NCBI GenBank assembly: GCA_006226375.1
Contig: SBHC01000004.1
Coordinates: 1-64,000 of the forward strand
Direction of reading: 5' to 3'
From: Deltaproteobacteria bacterium
GTDB taxonomy: Bacteria > Myxococcota_C > UBA6777
DNA length: 64,000 nucleotides
Part shown: positions 8,444 through 17,487 of the stretch, one piece after another
Layout of the letters: each line of letters begins with the position of its first letter
Numbering within the stretch: position 1 is the stretch's first letter
Notes under the pieces: model-generated
The model's input: only the letters and a program-made list of their open reading frames with translations
The model's database searches: none
What the model was told of the DNA's origin: nothing
Translations under genes and position numbers: made by a program

Positions 8444-9922
8444 CTAACCTTGTTGGTAGAACACGGACTTGAGTTGTTCCATCTTGCGAGCCATCGCCTG
8501 AAGCTGCTCTTCAGGTACGCCGTAGCTGCGGAGTGCTTGCAGGCGAGTTTCCACCATCATCAATCCACCTTCGATGAACATCTCTTTGGAGGTCATGCGC
8601 TCTTCGGTCTCTTGTCGCCAAAGAACAGACACAGACTCCATCAGGTTCAACAGCGCGGAAGGCGCCAAAAACCCAAACTGTCTCTTGCGAGCCAACACCT
8701 GCTTTCGCTCTTGCGCCACTTGCCACTTCTGTTGCTGACTCGTTGCAAACTGCTGCATCTGCGTCAGCAACGGGTCCATCTCTTCGGTTGCTACGGGTTG
8801 TTCAACAACTTGAGCTTGAAGAGGTTGCATTGATGCAACTGACTGTGGAGCAACGGGCTGTGGAGCAACGGGCTGTGGAGCAACGGGCTGTGGAGCTACA
8901 AAGTGAGCCTGAGCAGGTTGCGGTGCCACGGGCTGCGGTGCCACAGGCTGCGGTGTTACAGCTTGGGCTTGAACAGGTTGCGGTGCAGGTTGTGGTGCCA
9001 CAGGTTGCGGTGCGGGTTGCGGTACGAACTGCGCGACTGCAGGGTGTTGCACGACTGTGGATTCCACTTGTGGTGCAGGCTGAATGGTCGTGTGAGCGTG
9101 TGTGCCGTTAACCGGTGCAGGCTGAACACCATTGGTATGTTCAACAGCTTGTGGAGCTGGAACAACGGTCAAGATTGGCATGGCGGGTTGTGTCGGTTGA
9201 ACGGGCTGTGTGGGCTGAACAGCAAGGGCAGGTGCAGGTTGTGTCATCATGGTATCCGATGGTTCTGCAGGCTTGGCTTCTTCGGAAGCAGCCATGGGTT
9301 GCGCCTTGTCCGTCGCTGTAGGCTCTTGGAGAGCTTCCACAGTGACCTCTTCGGCAGGAGCGGCTTCAACGGGAGCAACTTCAACGGGAGCAACTTCAAC
9401 GGGAGCGACTTCAACGGGGGATTCTTGAGCTGAGGAGGTTGGCTCGACAACGGGAGCTTCTTGGACAGGAGCAGGTTCTGCTTTGGGTTCTTCGACCGCT
9501 TGGGGGGCCTTGACCTCGACTTCTGGCTCTTTCGGTGCCTTGACCTCGACTTCTGGTTCTTTGGGAGCCTTTGCCTCGACTTCTGGCTCTTTGACTTCAG
9601 TCTTGGCTTCGACGGCGCCTTTGTCGGCTTTCTTCTTCTTCGCCTTTTTTTTCTTCTCCCCTTTGGCCTTGGATTTTTCCTTGCCGGCCTTTTTGGCGGA
9701 GACTTCCTGTTCTTCAGCCTTTTTGGGAGGCGCTTCTGGTTTGGCTTCCACCTCTACCCTTGGCGCCTCAACTTCTTTGGCCTCTGAAACTTCTTCTTTG
9801 GCCTCTACAGGCTCTTCTTCCTTCTTTTTTCGAAAGTTGGGAACCTTTTTGGGCTGGCTTTTCCGCTTTCCGCCGAAAAGAGAGCCCAAATCCGATGCAT
9901 TCATTCTTTTTTGTGCGCTCAC
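8444..9922 (-). CDS. Repetitive Pro/Gln/Glu/Lys-rich protein encoded after parA
   Basis: 492 residues from a GTG whose Shine-Dalgarno GGAGG lies in the end of parA; an ATG six codons in is possible. Order: a basic N-terminal peptide (KRKSQPKK, FRKKK; about residues 18-35); an acidic/Lys-rich stretch to about 150 with EVEVKAPKEP repeats (10-residue unit); VEVAP repeats; a long Pro/Gln region with APQPVAPQP repeats (about 300-370); and an ordered helical C-terminus (about 385-492, LLTQMQQFATSQQQKWQ to the end). It has no ParB HTH or CTPase motif. It sits exactly where parB normally follows parA. Basic N-terminal peptides are a known ParA-ATPase-stimulating element in ParB and adaptor proteins, so a ParA partner is a reasonable inference. 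DNA repeats of 15 bp (8847-8900), 18 bp (9366-9420) and 30 bp (9510-9590) make it length-variable in principle. Confidence 0.78.
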   Translation of the reverse strand: MSAQKRMNASDLGSLFGGKRKSQPKKVPNFRKKKEEEPVEAKEEVSEAKEVEAPRVEVEAKPEAPPKKAEEQEVSAKKAGKEKSKAKGEKKKKAKKKKADKGAVEAKTEVKEPEVEAKAPKEPEVEVKAPKEPEVEVKAPQAVEEPKAEPAPVQEAPVVEPTSSAQESPVEVAPVEVAPVEVAPVEAAPAEEVTVEALQEPTATDKAQPMAASEEAKPAEPSDTMMTQPAPALAVQPTQPVQPTQPAMPILTVVPAPQAVEHTNGVQPAPVNGTHAHTTIQPAPQVESTVVQHPAVAQFVPQPAPQPVAPQPAPQPVQAQAVTPQPVAPQPVAPQPAQAHFVAPQPVAPQPVAPQPVAPQSVASMQPLQAQVVEQPVATEEMDPLLTQMQQFATSQQQKWQVAQERKQVLARKRQFGFLAPSALLNLMESVSVLWRQETEERMTSKEMFIEGGLMMVETRLQALRSYGVPEEQLQAMARKMEQLKSVFYQQG

Positions 9923-9924
9923 TT

Positions 9925-10710
9925 TTACTCGTCCTCCATTCGGCTTAGAAACTCTTGTGTAAATGCGATATAATCCTGGGCTGCTGTTGAGGTACTGCGT
10001 ACTTGCAACAGTGTTTTGCCCTTCGCTTCGTACCCTTCTACCGAGCCTGAGCGACGGATGCTTTGTTCAAAGACATCATCCCCATACTTCTCTTGAAGGG
10101 CCTGGTACGTACTCGTGCTAGCTTTGTTGTTGGTCGCCATGACCATGACCGGCCAAACCGGAATTTCCGACTCTCGAACGGCTTCCAAGGTGTTGTGAAC
10201 CTCTTGGATGCCTTCAAAAGCCCAGGCTGTTGGAACGACCGGAGCAATGACCAGGTCCGCTGCTTTCAACGCCGCGACCGAGAGGTGTGTGACTCCCGGA
10301 GCGGTGTCGATGATGACGTAGTCTTTTTCTTCGGCCAGTTCGATGATTTTGTCAGCCACTGCGTTGGTATTCATCGACAGCATCGGGTGTTGGAGCTGAG
10401 CTTCTAACGCCAACAAGTTTTCTTTGGTTGCTGCGAGAACTCCGATGGAGCCTACCATGCCGCTACGTTGAACCTTGCGTTGAACGACGGTCCGACCGTT
10501 TCGCTTGTTCTGCAGAAACTCTGCGTACCCCCTACCCCCTTTTTGCCGACGGCTCTTAAAGCCCATCGCATCTGTTGCATTGCCCTGAGGGTCACTGTCG
10601 ATCAAAACAACGTCTCTCTGCAGCAAGCCCAACAAGACAGCCAGGCTTGTCGCCGTTGTGCTCTTTCCTGTCCCGCCTTTTTGGTTATGAACTGCAATGA
10701 CATAGCCCAT
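9925..10710 (-). CDS. parA: ParA/Soj-type partitioning ATPase
   Basis: 261 residues. Deviant Walker A KGGTGKST near residue 11, DSDPQGNATDAMG near 39 (Walker A'), and IIDTAPG near 125 (Walker B) identify a ParA/MinD-family ATPase, used for chromosome, plasmid or cargo positioning on the nucleoid. It is the first gene of a compact minus-strand operon with the repetitive protein (which starts 2 bp after its stop) and rsmG. It lies about 8 kb from the predicted origin. No parB or recognisable parS is present within the window, so it may be a chromosomal ParA with an unusual partner or an orphan ParA. A long gene-free region lies upstream of it. Confidence 0.92.
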   Translation of the reverse strand: MGYVIAVHNQKGGTGKSTTATSLAVLLGLLQRDVVLIDSDPQGNATDAMGFKSRRQKGGRGYAEFLQNKRNGRTVVQRKVQRSGMVGSIGVLAATKENLLALEAQLQHPMLSMNTNAVADKIIELAEEKDYVIIDTAPGVTHLSVAALKAADLVIAPVVPTAWAFEGIQEVHNTLEAVRESEIPVWPVMVMATNNKASTSTYQALQEKYGDDVFEQSIRRSGSVEGYEAKGKTLLQVRSTSTAAQDYIAFTQEFLSRMEDE

Positions 10711-12880
10711 GGTATATTTCCTCCACGAGAAAGTGGCTAAAGATTGTTACCCAACACTCAATTGCACCACGGCCATTCTCTGCCCGGTCTGTCGGCCGGT
10801 CAAAAAATCTACAATCTTTCGCCTTTGGTTCACTCGTTTCTTCAACGATTTTAGGAAACTCTTCTTTTCAGGACCTACCCTGTTACCAACCCAACAAGCT
10901 CTTGGTTCCTCAGTTCCACTGATGTTTGTGCAAACAGCTGTTGGATCGATCCACTTGTGATCGAACTGTGGGCTTACATCCTTTCTTCAACAACCTCGTG
11001 GCTCTATCTATCAAGCAACACTTCGTACGTTTCTTTGTCTTTTCTGTGCTTCAACAACCGCGTGACTTCATTCCTCTTCATTTACGTACAGAACAGCTTG
11101 TTGGCTGCACGACTTCAACCACCGCTTGAGCAGGAACATGTGTTGATTCTTGACCTTGTTGTTGCACCACTCCTTGCTGACTTACGCTACTGGTTACAGA
11201 TCTTTTTTGCCATACCATCAAACGTTGAAACGTATGAGTGCTTCAACCACCGTTCAATCCTACGATCCAACAAGCAACTTCAAGCTTCATCCCTTGCAAC
11301 AACAATCCAACCGCAAAGCCACTCACCTTACAACTCGTCATTTCGTTGCCAGCAGGTAGGGTGTTGTACAAGTAGATTTCAATGAACAACCCATTTGTTC
11401 ACCTTTGATTGACTTGTATGTCGACTATACGATTTGAATTCTTCATTCGCAACGCGTTGTTAGATACAAACAGTTGATATTGAGTACAAAACACACAACC
11501 ACTGCACAAAAATAAGACCAATCGGTATGTGAGTAAGTGTACAAAATGAAAGGTGTTTGGCTTTTCTTGTGGTGGGTTCTTTTCAACAAGTGCGTAACCC
11601 TTAAAAAAAGTTCTAAAACCGCAAAATGATACCTTTTCAGAAAAATCAAACGAAAGGTTCATGCTTTGGTTCGTCACATGCTTTTTCAGTTGCGTAATGT
11701 AACGTTTCGTTGCTGAGAAGATGGATCTGTTGCATTAGATCTCAACGAAATGCAAAACATGCCTTTCTTTTTCAACGTTTTGTTTTGTACCTAATTGTTC
11801 CACAATTATGGATGACAACATAAAATCAACTTAACCACCTTTGTTTGAATAAGTAAATCATAGAAGTAAAAGAAAAACAAAGATGTGTTTGTCTGAATCA
11901 TGAAATGATATGTATCAAAAACGTATGGTTGTGTGTGTAAGAAAATAGAACAATGTACAGTTTTGCTTTGCTGTTGTTTGTGTAATCTACAAGATTAACT
12001 ACAAACAGATTTTATTGTTTACCTGCACGCTTGTTTGTGAAGTGGTTTATTAAGTTATTAACCAATTAACTTGTTAAGTATTTTATAAAAACAAAGGCGT
12101 GTGACATTGAAAAGAGAAAAACAGAGCTTGTATTTCCTTAAAATTGTTAATGATTCAGCGTTTGTTTATTCTCTGTGTTTGTGGCTTGAATTTGTAAAAC
12201 AAAGCACAAAAATATGTATGATTGTATGAGTTAGGATATGTGGAAGTGTTCGTTTGTCCTTGCGATTTTCGGAATGTTTGTGTGGTCGTTTTATCGTTTG
12301 GTTTTTGAATGGTGCGGTTGAAAGGTGTTTGAAGTGCTTGGTTCTTTGTGGGTCGAAATGACTGAACAGCGATGTTGTTGCTCTCTGGGTTATGGAAGTT
12401 AGTTTAGGGTTCGTGAAATGTCTTTGTAGCCAAGACGTTTGTGGAAGGGTTGTTTGCTAGATCTTTCCATTTGTATCAAAGCTGTTGTGTTTCTTCGTAC
12501 ATTGAAGCACTCACTGCTACACCAAATGATGCATTGCTTGGTGGTTGCTTTTGCTGTTTCTGGAAGTGGATGAACAAGGGGTGTTGTTGTGTGTGCGTTG
12601 TTGCAGCAAAGCAATCATCAGCTAATGGAATGAACAACAATACGTTAAATGATGAGAGAAATAATTTATGCAGTTTATGGATCAAGTGTTTGTTAATAAT
12701 AGAGATTCGAGGGTTGCGAACAGAGGAATGAGGGTGATCTGCATTGGAACATTAGAAGGATTGAGGAAACGTTGAAAGCTAAGAGCGAAGTTTAAGAAGG
12801 AGTGGGGAGCAAAGGTTGGAAGCTGGAAGCGAAGGTTCAGAGAAGGGAGCCATTGAGAGTGAGGAATCCAAGAGAGCAGG
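10711..12880. other. 2.2 kb gene-free, AT-rich stretch upstream of parA
   Basis: I find no supported gene, tRNA or mobile element here. From about 10740 to 11400 the words CAACA/CAACCAC and GTTGTTG recur every few tens of bases. From about 11400 to 12400 the sequence becomes strongly AT-rich, unlike its neighbours, with many TTTGTTT/GTTTGTG words. Around 12050-12080 there is an inverted repeat with arms AAGTTA and TAACTT. Short open frames, including a Cys-rich one near 12441-12731, lack ribosome-binding sites and recognisable domains. It should contain the parA promoter. Confidence 0.6.
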
Positions 12881-12980
12881 GGGAAGTTGACCGCAGAGAG
12901 GGGAAGTTGACCGTGGGAAGGGGAAGTTGACCGTGGGAAGGGGAGATTGACCGTGGAAAGGGGAGGTTGACTGTAGAGAG
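12881..12980. repeat. Five tandem 20-bp repeats
   Basis: Exactly five units of 20 bp start at 12881, 12901, 12921, 12941 and 12961. Units two and three are identical (GGGAAGTTGACCGTGGGAAG); the others differ at a few positions, with TTGACC or TTGACT always kept. A G-rich remnant follows. The array ends 11 bp from the stop codon of the convergently placed PEP-utilizing enzyme. The 20-bp period (about two helical turns) would place every unit on one face of the DNA. There are no spacers, so it is not CRISPR. Confidence 0.9.
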
Positions 12981-12991
12981 GGGAGGGGGAG

Positions 12992-15640
12992 TTAGTTGGA
13001 GGAGTCGTTGAGGAGCTGTTCTTGTCGGACAATCCCTGCAGAGCCATCGACTTCTACGAGCTGTCCATCTTCAAAGGACTCTGTGGCGTTCTGGACTCCA
13101 GAGACACAGGGTATCCCATACTCTCTCGCGACCAGAGCGCCGTGTTGGAGAGGTCCTCCGATCTCAAGAATGATACCGGCAGCGTTGGCAAACAGCGGCG
13201 TCCAGCCGGGGTCGGTCGCTCGGGCGACCAGGATCTCGCCTTTGTGCAGTGGTTTCTCGTCGGGGTGATGCAAGACCTTGACGCGTCCCTGTATCTTTCC
13301 AGGAGAGACACCCTGACCGACGATCTCTCCTGGCTTGGCTTCCGGTGGGGGAGGGCGGTGAAAGCAGCCCCTGGAGTCCATGATCGGGAAGATCTGCTTG
13401 CATTGGTTGGCCTGGGCATACTTGGAGCGACCGTTTTGAACCAAGGGAGCCAACGCCAAGTTCTTGTCTTGGAGGGCTCGTAGCAGTTCAAAGTACGAGA
13501 GGAAAAAGAAGTCTTCGATGGACTCAAGCCTTTGGGCATCGACAAGAGCCTGAGCCTCCTTGAGGAAGCGCTGCCGAACTTGGTCAAATCCAAACACCGC
13601 GACAAACTTGTGGGTCTCTCTCTGACCTCCGAGGGTTTCCAGCCGTTTGTAGAGCTTTTGGAACTTGGCCAGCTTTCGGGGGGAAGAGGCCAGATGTTGG
13701 GAGAGAAACTGGTGAGCTTCAATGCGACGTTGCCTACCCTGTTCAAACAAGGCTGGCGTGGAGTGGGACTTGTCTTCGGACTGGACGAAGCCAACGAGTT
13801 GCTGAAGAAGGACCCTTGGTTGCTCCCGGAAGCGAGGAGTGGCGACGTCAATCTCCTTGGGGCTGCGATGTCCGTATTGGGTGAGAAAGGCATCCCATCC
13901 TTTGAGGAAATTATCGGGAAGGTCTCGTTCTTGGATGGCTTGCTCTAGCGTCTCTGGATCCTGGGCTTTTTCCGAGGGAAGATGGTGGTGGAGTTCGTAC
14001 AGAGCCATTCCCATCTCAAAGGTCACGTTGCCAGGAAGAGATTGCTCCAACGCTTCCAGGTGCTTCTCTATCTCTTCGGAAGCGTCCTTTTCAAACAGCT
14101 TGTGGATCTTGGAGTAGGCAAGCCTGGCTGAAGGGTACAAGACCATCGTATCGCGTAAGATGAAGCGCGCCGTTCGTTGGATGATCTCTTCGATGTGCTG
14201 TTCAAGAGGGAGGGACTTCTCTTGCAAAGCACGAAGGTTCTCTTTGAGCTTGTTCCATTGTTCGTCCCATCTGGCTTTGGCTCGCTGGGGATTGCGTACC
14301 GCTCGCCAAAATCGGACCAGACGCGGAAAAATCCTGGACAATGCACCCAAAATCAGCTTGGGCTTGCTGATGTGGCCTGGGTCGAAGGAGGAGAGGTCGA
14401 GTTGGGCTACGGATTGGCTGGCGAGACCGTCCATGTTGCTGAGCATAGACGCCAGCTTTTCCTGTCCTCGAAGCTTAAGCACATTGCAAAAGTTGGCGTA
14501 TACCCGGCCGTTGCGAACGATCACAATGACCTCATCAATGGGGCGTTGGGTATGAACACCCAAGAACTCTTTCCGGACGATGCTCTTGAGCAGTCGAAAC
14601 ACATCCGCGCCGAGAGGGGAGAGCGGCTCCAAGATCCCTTGCACAGCGATGGTGATGTCAAAGTAAAGGCGCTTGGGCTCTCCAGGTGGAGTCATCATGT
14701 CGGAAGTGAGGGGAAGATGGGTTGTGATCGGTCGAGCCTGGAGGAGATAAAGTTTCTCTCCTTCAAAAGCCCACTCGATGTCCATGGGCTTTTCGTAGTA
14801 AGCCTCGATGCGTTGGAGCTGCTCGGTGAGCGCAAGAAGTTGAGCGTCGGTGAGGCTGTGTTCGTCGTAACGAGGATCTCGCTTCTCTTCTGTGCCACCG
14901 TCAGGCTTGAGCCATATCGATGTCTCTTTGCCCCCTAAGGTGCGCTCCTGGATGTGCATGGTGTGCTTGTTCACCACATAGAGATCCGGTGAGGCCAGGC
15001 CTGCTACGACGGTCTCTCCCAAGCCCCAGTTGGCGTTGAAGACGGCCTCGTCGTGGTGATTGTTTAAGGGGTTGATCGAGAAGCCAACGCCGGCGATCTC
15101 ACTTGCGATTTGAGACTGCACCACCACGGCAATTTTAGGGTTGTTAATGGGAAAACCGCGTTCTTTTTTGTAGACGGCGATACGAACGTCCAGGCAAGAG
15201 GCAAATGCCGTGTGGATGGCAGCTTCCAGAGTCGATGTGTTGACTCCCAAGACCGTTTCGTAGGCCCCTGCAAACGAGGAACCTTCCAGGTCTTCTTCAG
15301 GGGAAGAGGAACGAACCGCGAACAGGGCGTCGGATGGAAAGCCTGCGAGCGCTTCGTCCAAGGCTTCTTGCTGTGTGGTGGTGAGGGTTAGCTCCTGGCT
15401 GATGGTCTTGAGTGTGTCGCAAGCTGCCTGGAGTTCGCTGGGCTGGGCTTGAAGGAACGACTCCCACTCGGCTCGCTCTTGGAGCTGCTTTAACCAGGGT
15501 GAGAAAAACTCGACGCTAAGGACGAATCCACCGGGAACAGCGAGGCCTGCATCGAGCATCCGCAGCAGACTATGCCCTTTGCCTCCTACTTCAGCGTGAG
15601 ATGCCTGCGTTTGGCTTTGCAGGGGATAAATTAGGGGCAT
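12992..15640 (-). CDS. PEP-utilizing enzyme, rifampicin phosphotransferase-like
   Basis: 882 residues from the ATG at 15640, chosen for AGGAG 6 nt upstream; the frame stays open upstream to 15751. The N-terminal ATP-grasp (PPDK_N-like) domain has VGGKGHSLLRML, FAVRSSSPEEDLEGSSFAG and DIEWAFEGEKLYLLQARPI. A long middle region follows, then a C-terminal swivelling phosphohistidine domain with GGPLQHGALVAREYGIPCV, whose His would be phosphorylated. The order ATP-grasp, middle, PHis without a PEP-binding TIM barrel, and the length near 870, fit rifampicin phosphotransferase (Rph) better than true PEP synthase. Rph transfers the beta-phosphate of ATP to rifampicin; many homologs have unknown natural substrates. 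It stands alone, with its own promoter region of about 200 bp. Confidence 0.82.
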   Translation of the reverse strand: MPLIYPLQSQTQASHAEVGGKGHSLLRMLDAGLAVPGGFVLSVEFFSPWLKQLQERAEWESFLQAQPSELQAACDTLKTISQELTLTTTQQEALDEALAGFPSDALFAVRSSSPEEDLEGSSFAGAYETVLGVNTSTLEAAIHTAFASCLDVRIAVYKKERGFPINNPKIAVVVQSQIASEIAGVGFSINPLNNHHDEAVFNANWGLGETVVAGLASPDLYVVNKHTMHIQERTLGGKETSIWLKPDGGTEEKRDPRYDEHSLTDAQLLALTEQLQRIEAYYEKPMDIEWAFEGEKLYLLQARPITTHLPLTSDMMTPPGEPKRLYFDITIAVQGILEPLSPLGADVFRLLKSIVRKEFLGVHTQRPIDEVIVIVRNGRVYANFCNVLKLRGQEKLASMLSNMDGLASQSVAQLDLSSFDPGHISKPKLILGALSRIFPRLVRFWRAVRNPQRAKARWDEQWNKLKENLRALQEKSLPLEQHIEEIIQRTARFILRDTMVLYPSARLAYSKIHKLFEKDASEEIEKHLEALEQSLPGNVTFEMGMALYELHHHLPSEKAQDPETLEQAIQERDLPDNFLKGWDAFLTQYGHRSPKEIDVATPRFREQPRVLLQQLVGFVQSEDKSHSTPALFEQGRQRRIEAHQFLSQHLASSPRKLAKFQKLYKRLETLGGQRETHKFVAVFGFDQVRQRFLKEAQALVDAQRLESIEDFFFLSYFELLRALQDKNLALAPLVQNGRSKYAQANQCKQIFPIMDSRGCFHRPPPPEAKPGEIVGQGVSPGKIQGRVKVLHHPDEKPLHKGEILVARATDPGWTPLFANAAGIILEIGGPLQHGALVAREYGIPCVSGVQNATESFEDGQLVEVDGSAGIVRQEQLLNDSSN

Positions 15641-15837
15641 ACCAACTCCTCGATTCCCAAGAAAAGAATTTGTTCTTTGGGTTGTATGTTCACGTATTTT
15701 TCGTGATGTTCGAACCATTGAAACGAAAGAAATGGAAGCGAAAGAATTCATTTTGCTTCATTTGAAGGCAAAAGAAAAGTACATTGAAGAGTGCATCAGT
15801 GGAGCGGTGTGTTACGGGTTTTTTTGGGAGAGTGTCG

Positions 15838-16509
15838 ATGTCTGTGTCATTGGTTCAGTCGCTGGCTTTGGCTTCGGGCGGCTTGTTTTCGATAGGTTCA
15901 ATCCTCATTGTTGTGATTCTTTTGGGTACGGAAGGTGGCTTTCGAAGAGCGTCTGCTTATGTCACCGGATACATGGGAACGTACGCGTTCGTGGGTGTGT
16001 TGGTCCTGATGATTGGAAGCTGGGTTTCCTTCCAAGGCAACAGCCAAGGTCGGCCTTGGGGCTCGATTGTGCTGTACTTCCTGACCGGATGTTTGCTGGC
16101 TTTCTTTTTTCAGAAGCGCCTGCGCTCGAAAGAAAAGCCGGGTGAGATCCCAAGTTTCTTGCTTAAACTGCAAAACATGAGCACACGAAGAGCGCTGTGG
16201 GTGGGGACATTGGTTGCCGTTATCAACCTCAAGAACCTGGCCATCTATTTGTCTTCGTTGGAGGCTTTGCTCAAGGCGAACCTGCCCCTTTATTCCGGTC
16301 TTTTGTTTCTGGTGGTGGTGCTTCTCACGTTCTTTGGATCGACCCTCGCTCCTTTGGTGTTGTACCTGGTCTTTACTCGCTCGTTTGACCGGATACTGAG
16401 TGCGATGCGTTCCTGGTTGGAGCGAAACAATCGCCCCTTCTCGCTGGTGATGCTTTTCTGTTTTGGATGCTTCTTTTGGGGGAAGGCGATCTATACGTTG
16501 CTGCAGTAA
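15838..16509 (+). CDS. GAP/LysE-like integral membrane protein
   Basis: 223 residues from the ATG at 15838, preceded by GGGAGAG; a longer frame to 15784 has no such site. Six hydrophobic segments arranged in two groups of three, with a polar loop (about residues 95-120) and the segment LWVGTLVAVINLKNLAIYLSSL, resemble the GAP (SfLAP) branch of the LysE exporter superfamily. Members export small molecules or help lipid transport. The substrate here is unknown. It is divergent from the Rph-like gene and convergent with the UPF0282 gene. Confidence 0.75.
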   Translation: MSVSLVQSLALASGGLFSIGSILIVVILLGTEGGFRRASAYVTGYMGTYAFVGVLVLMIGSWVSFQGNSQGRPWGSIVLYFLTGCLLAFFFQKRLRSKEKPGEIPSFLLKLQNMSTRRALWVGTLVAVINLKNLAIYLSSLEALLKANLPLYSGLLFLVVVLLTFFGSTLAPLVLYLVFTRSFDRILSAMRSWLERNNRPFSLVMLFCFGCFFWGKAIYTLLQ

Positions 16510-16541
16510 GCTTGGAGAACCTGGGGAAGGTGGAAGCTTAC
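16506..16541. terminator. Inverted repeat between convergent genes, possible terminator
   Basis: GTAAGCTT at 16506-16513 and AAGCTTAC at 16534-16541 form 8-bp arms around a 20-nt loop that overlaps the stop codon of the GAP-like gene. There is no U-tract, so this is a weak candidate. Confidence 0.3.
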
Positions 16542-16544
16542 AAT

Positions 16545-17399
16545 CTAGGCGACTGGGTGCTGTTCATAGAGGAGGACGCGGTCGGCCTCAAGCAACTTGC
16601 GGGGCTGCTTCTTGTAGTCCGCGGCGCAGGTGATGTTGGGGTGGGTTTGGGTGAGCTGGTCGAACCAGGCTTCGCTTTCTCGGGAGCGGAGCAAGTGGTG
16701 ATCCACAATTACCGTTCCACAAGCTTCGGAGAGTCGGGCAAATCGTCCCTGAATTGCGGCGATGAGGCTGGCGTCTTGTCCAAGGATGTAGAGCGGAGGA
16801 CCCGAAAAGAAGGTCACGGTTGGACGCCACTCGCAGAGGATATCGACAGCGCGGTCATCAAGGAGTTGGATGTCGGAAGCGTGCACAAAGGACTCACTTC
16901 CTTCTTCCACTCTCACCATAATGACCTTCCCAAGGTGTGTTCCTTCTTCGCCATGCCAGACCGATTCGGAGTATGTGATGCCGTCGTGGTGGCTGTCGTC
17001 AACGTCGGGAAACGAGCGGCCCACCAGCTCTTCCAGGTTGGCCCGTCGGCGCTTTTGGTTGCGAGACAAACCCTCCTCCGACTTGGAGTGGATCAACACG
17101 CGCTGGAGGTCGGCGAGGACGTCGTGTGCTGAGAGCTGTGTTTCGTCGGGCTTGACCATCGGAAAGTGGTCGCCGTGGTAGTGGGTAAACACAACCTGCT
17201 GGGTTTCGCGAAGAGCCGCTTTGATTTGCTCCTGAATCGCTCGGACATTCTCCATCTCTATGGGATGAGGAGGATGCTTGCTGCGGTTGGGAGCAAGCGC
17301 CACTCCTGGATCGATCAAGATGTCATGGGAGGCTGTACGGACCCGGCAAGCCATGCTTCGTACACCCAACGATTCACAACCAAAAATCTCGATGTTCAC
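16545..17399 (-). CDS. UPF0282-family metallo-beta-lactamase-fold hydrolase
   Basis: 284 residues. The opening (ESLGVRSMA, ILIDPGVALAPNR, PPHPIE) and the metal site THYHGDHF near residue 92 match the UPF0282 family, which I know mainly from archaea. Further ligands are likely His/Asp in SDIQ (about 195) and the VDHHLL motif (about 239). MBL-fold hydrolases use a dinuclear metal site; the substrate of UPF0282 is unknown. It is transcribed divergently from the Pup-like operon, about 195 bp away, so a shared regulatory region is possible. Confidence 0.82.
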   Translation of the reverse strand: MNIEIFGCESLGVRSMACRVRTASHDILIDPGVALAPNRSKHPPHPIEMENVRAIQEQIKAALRETQQVVFTHYHGDHFPMVKPDETQLSAHDVLADLQRVLIHSKSEEGLSRNQKRRRANLEELVGRSFPDVDDSHHDGITYSESVWHGEEGTHLGKVIMVRVEEGSESFVHASDIQLLDDRAVDILCEWRPTVTFFSGPPLYILGQDASLIAAIQGRFARLSEACGTVIVDHHLLRSRESEAWFDQLTQTHPNITCAADYKKQPRKLLEADRVLLYEQHPVA

Positions 17400-17471
17400 A
17401 GATGCTCTCCTTTGTAGAGGGGTGGGACCTCACAGGTCCTTGCGGCTGTGGATTGTATCTTAATTTGTTTC

Positions 17472-17487
17472 GTTGCACGTGTGCAAC
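17472..17487. promoter_or_regulatory. Inverted repeat in the divergent UPF0282/Pup-like promoter region
   Basis: GTTGCAC and GTGCAAC are perfect 7-bp arms around a 2-bp centre, a shape typical of dimeric repressor operators. A second small inverted repeat, TTGGACAATCCAA (17558-17570), lies closer to the Pup-like start. A possible -35 TTGAAC at 17501 with TACGAT at 17526 is weak (spacer 19). The binding protein is unknown. Confidence 0.4.

Noticed and set aside
8743-9787. Plus-strand frames opposite the repetitive parA-linked gene
   Set aside because: They reflect the repeat DNA on the other strand; the minus frame has RBS and coupling to parA and rsmG.
12441-12731. Cys-rich open frame in the AT-rich island
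   Set aside because: No start context, no family match, and an overlapping antisense frame of similar length.
12881-12980. CRISPR array
   Set aside because: Units are adjacent without spacers, and no cas gene is present.
12682-13047. Open frame on the minus strand through the 20-bp repeats
   Set aside because: It overlaps the end of the Rph-like gene in another frame and merely translates the repeat; low-complexity product, no RBS.
17472-17487. Possible parS site (CACGTG core)
   Set aside because: The core is off-centre and the arms do not match the parS consensus GTTTCACGTGAAAC; it is kept only as an unspecified inverted repeat.
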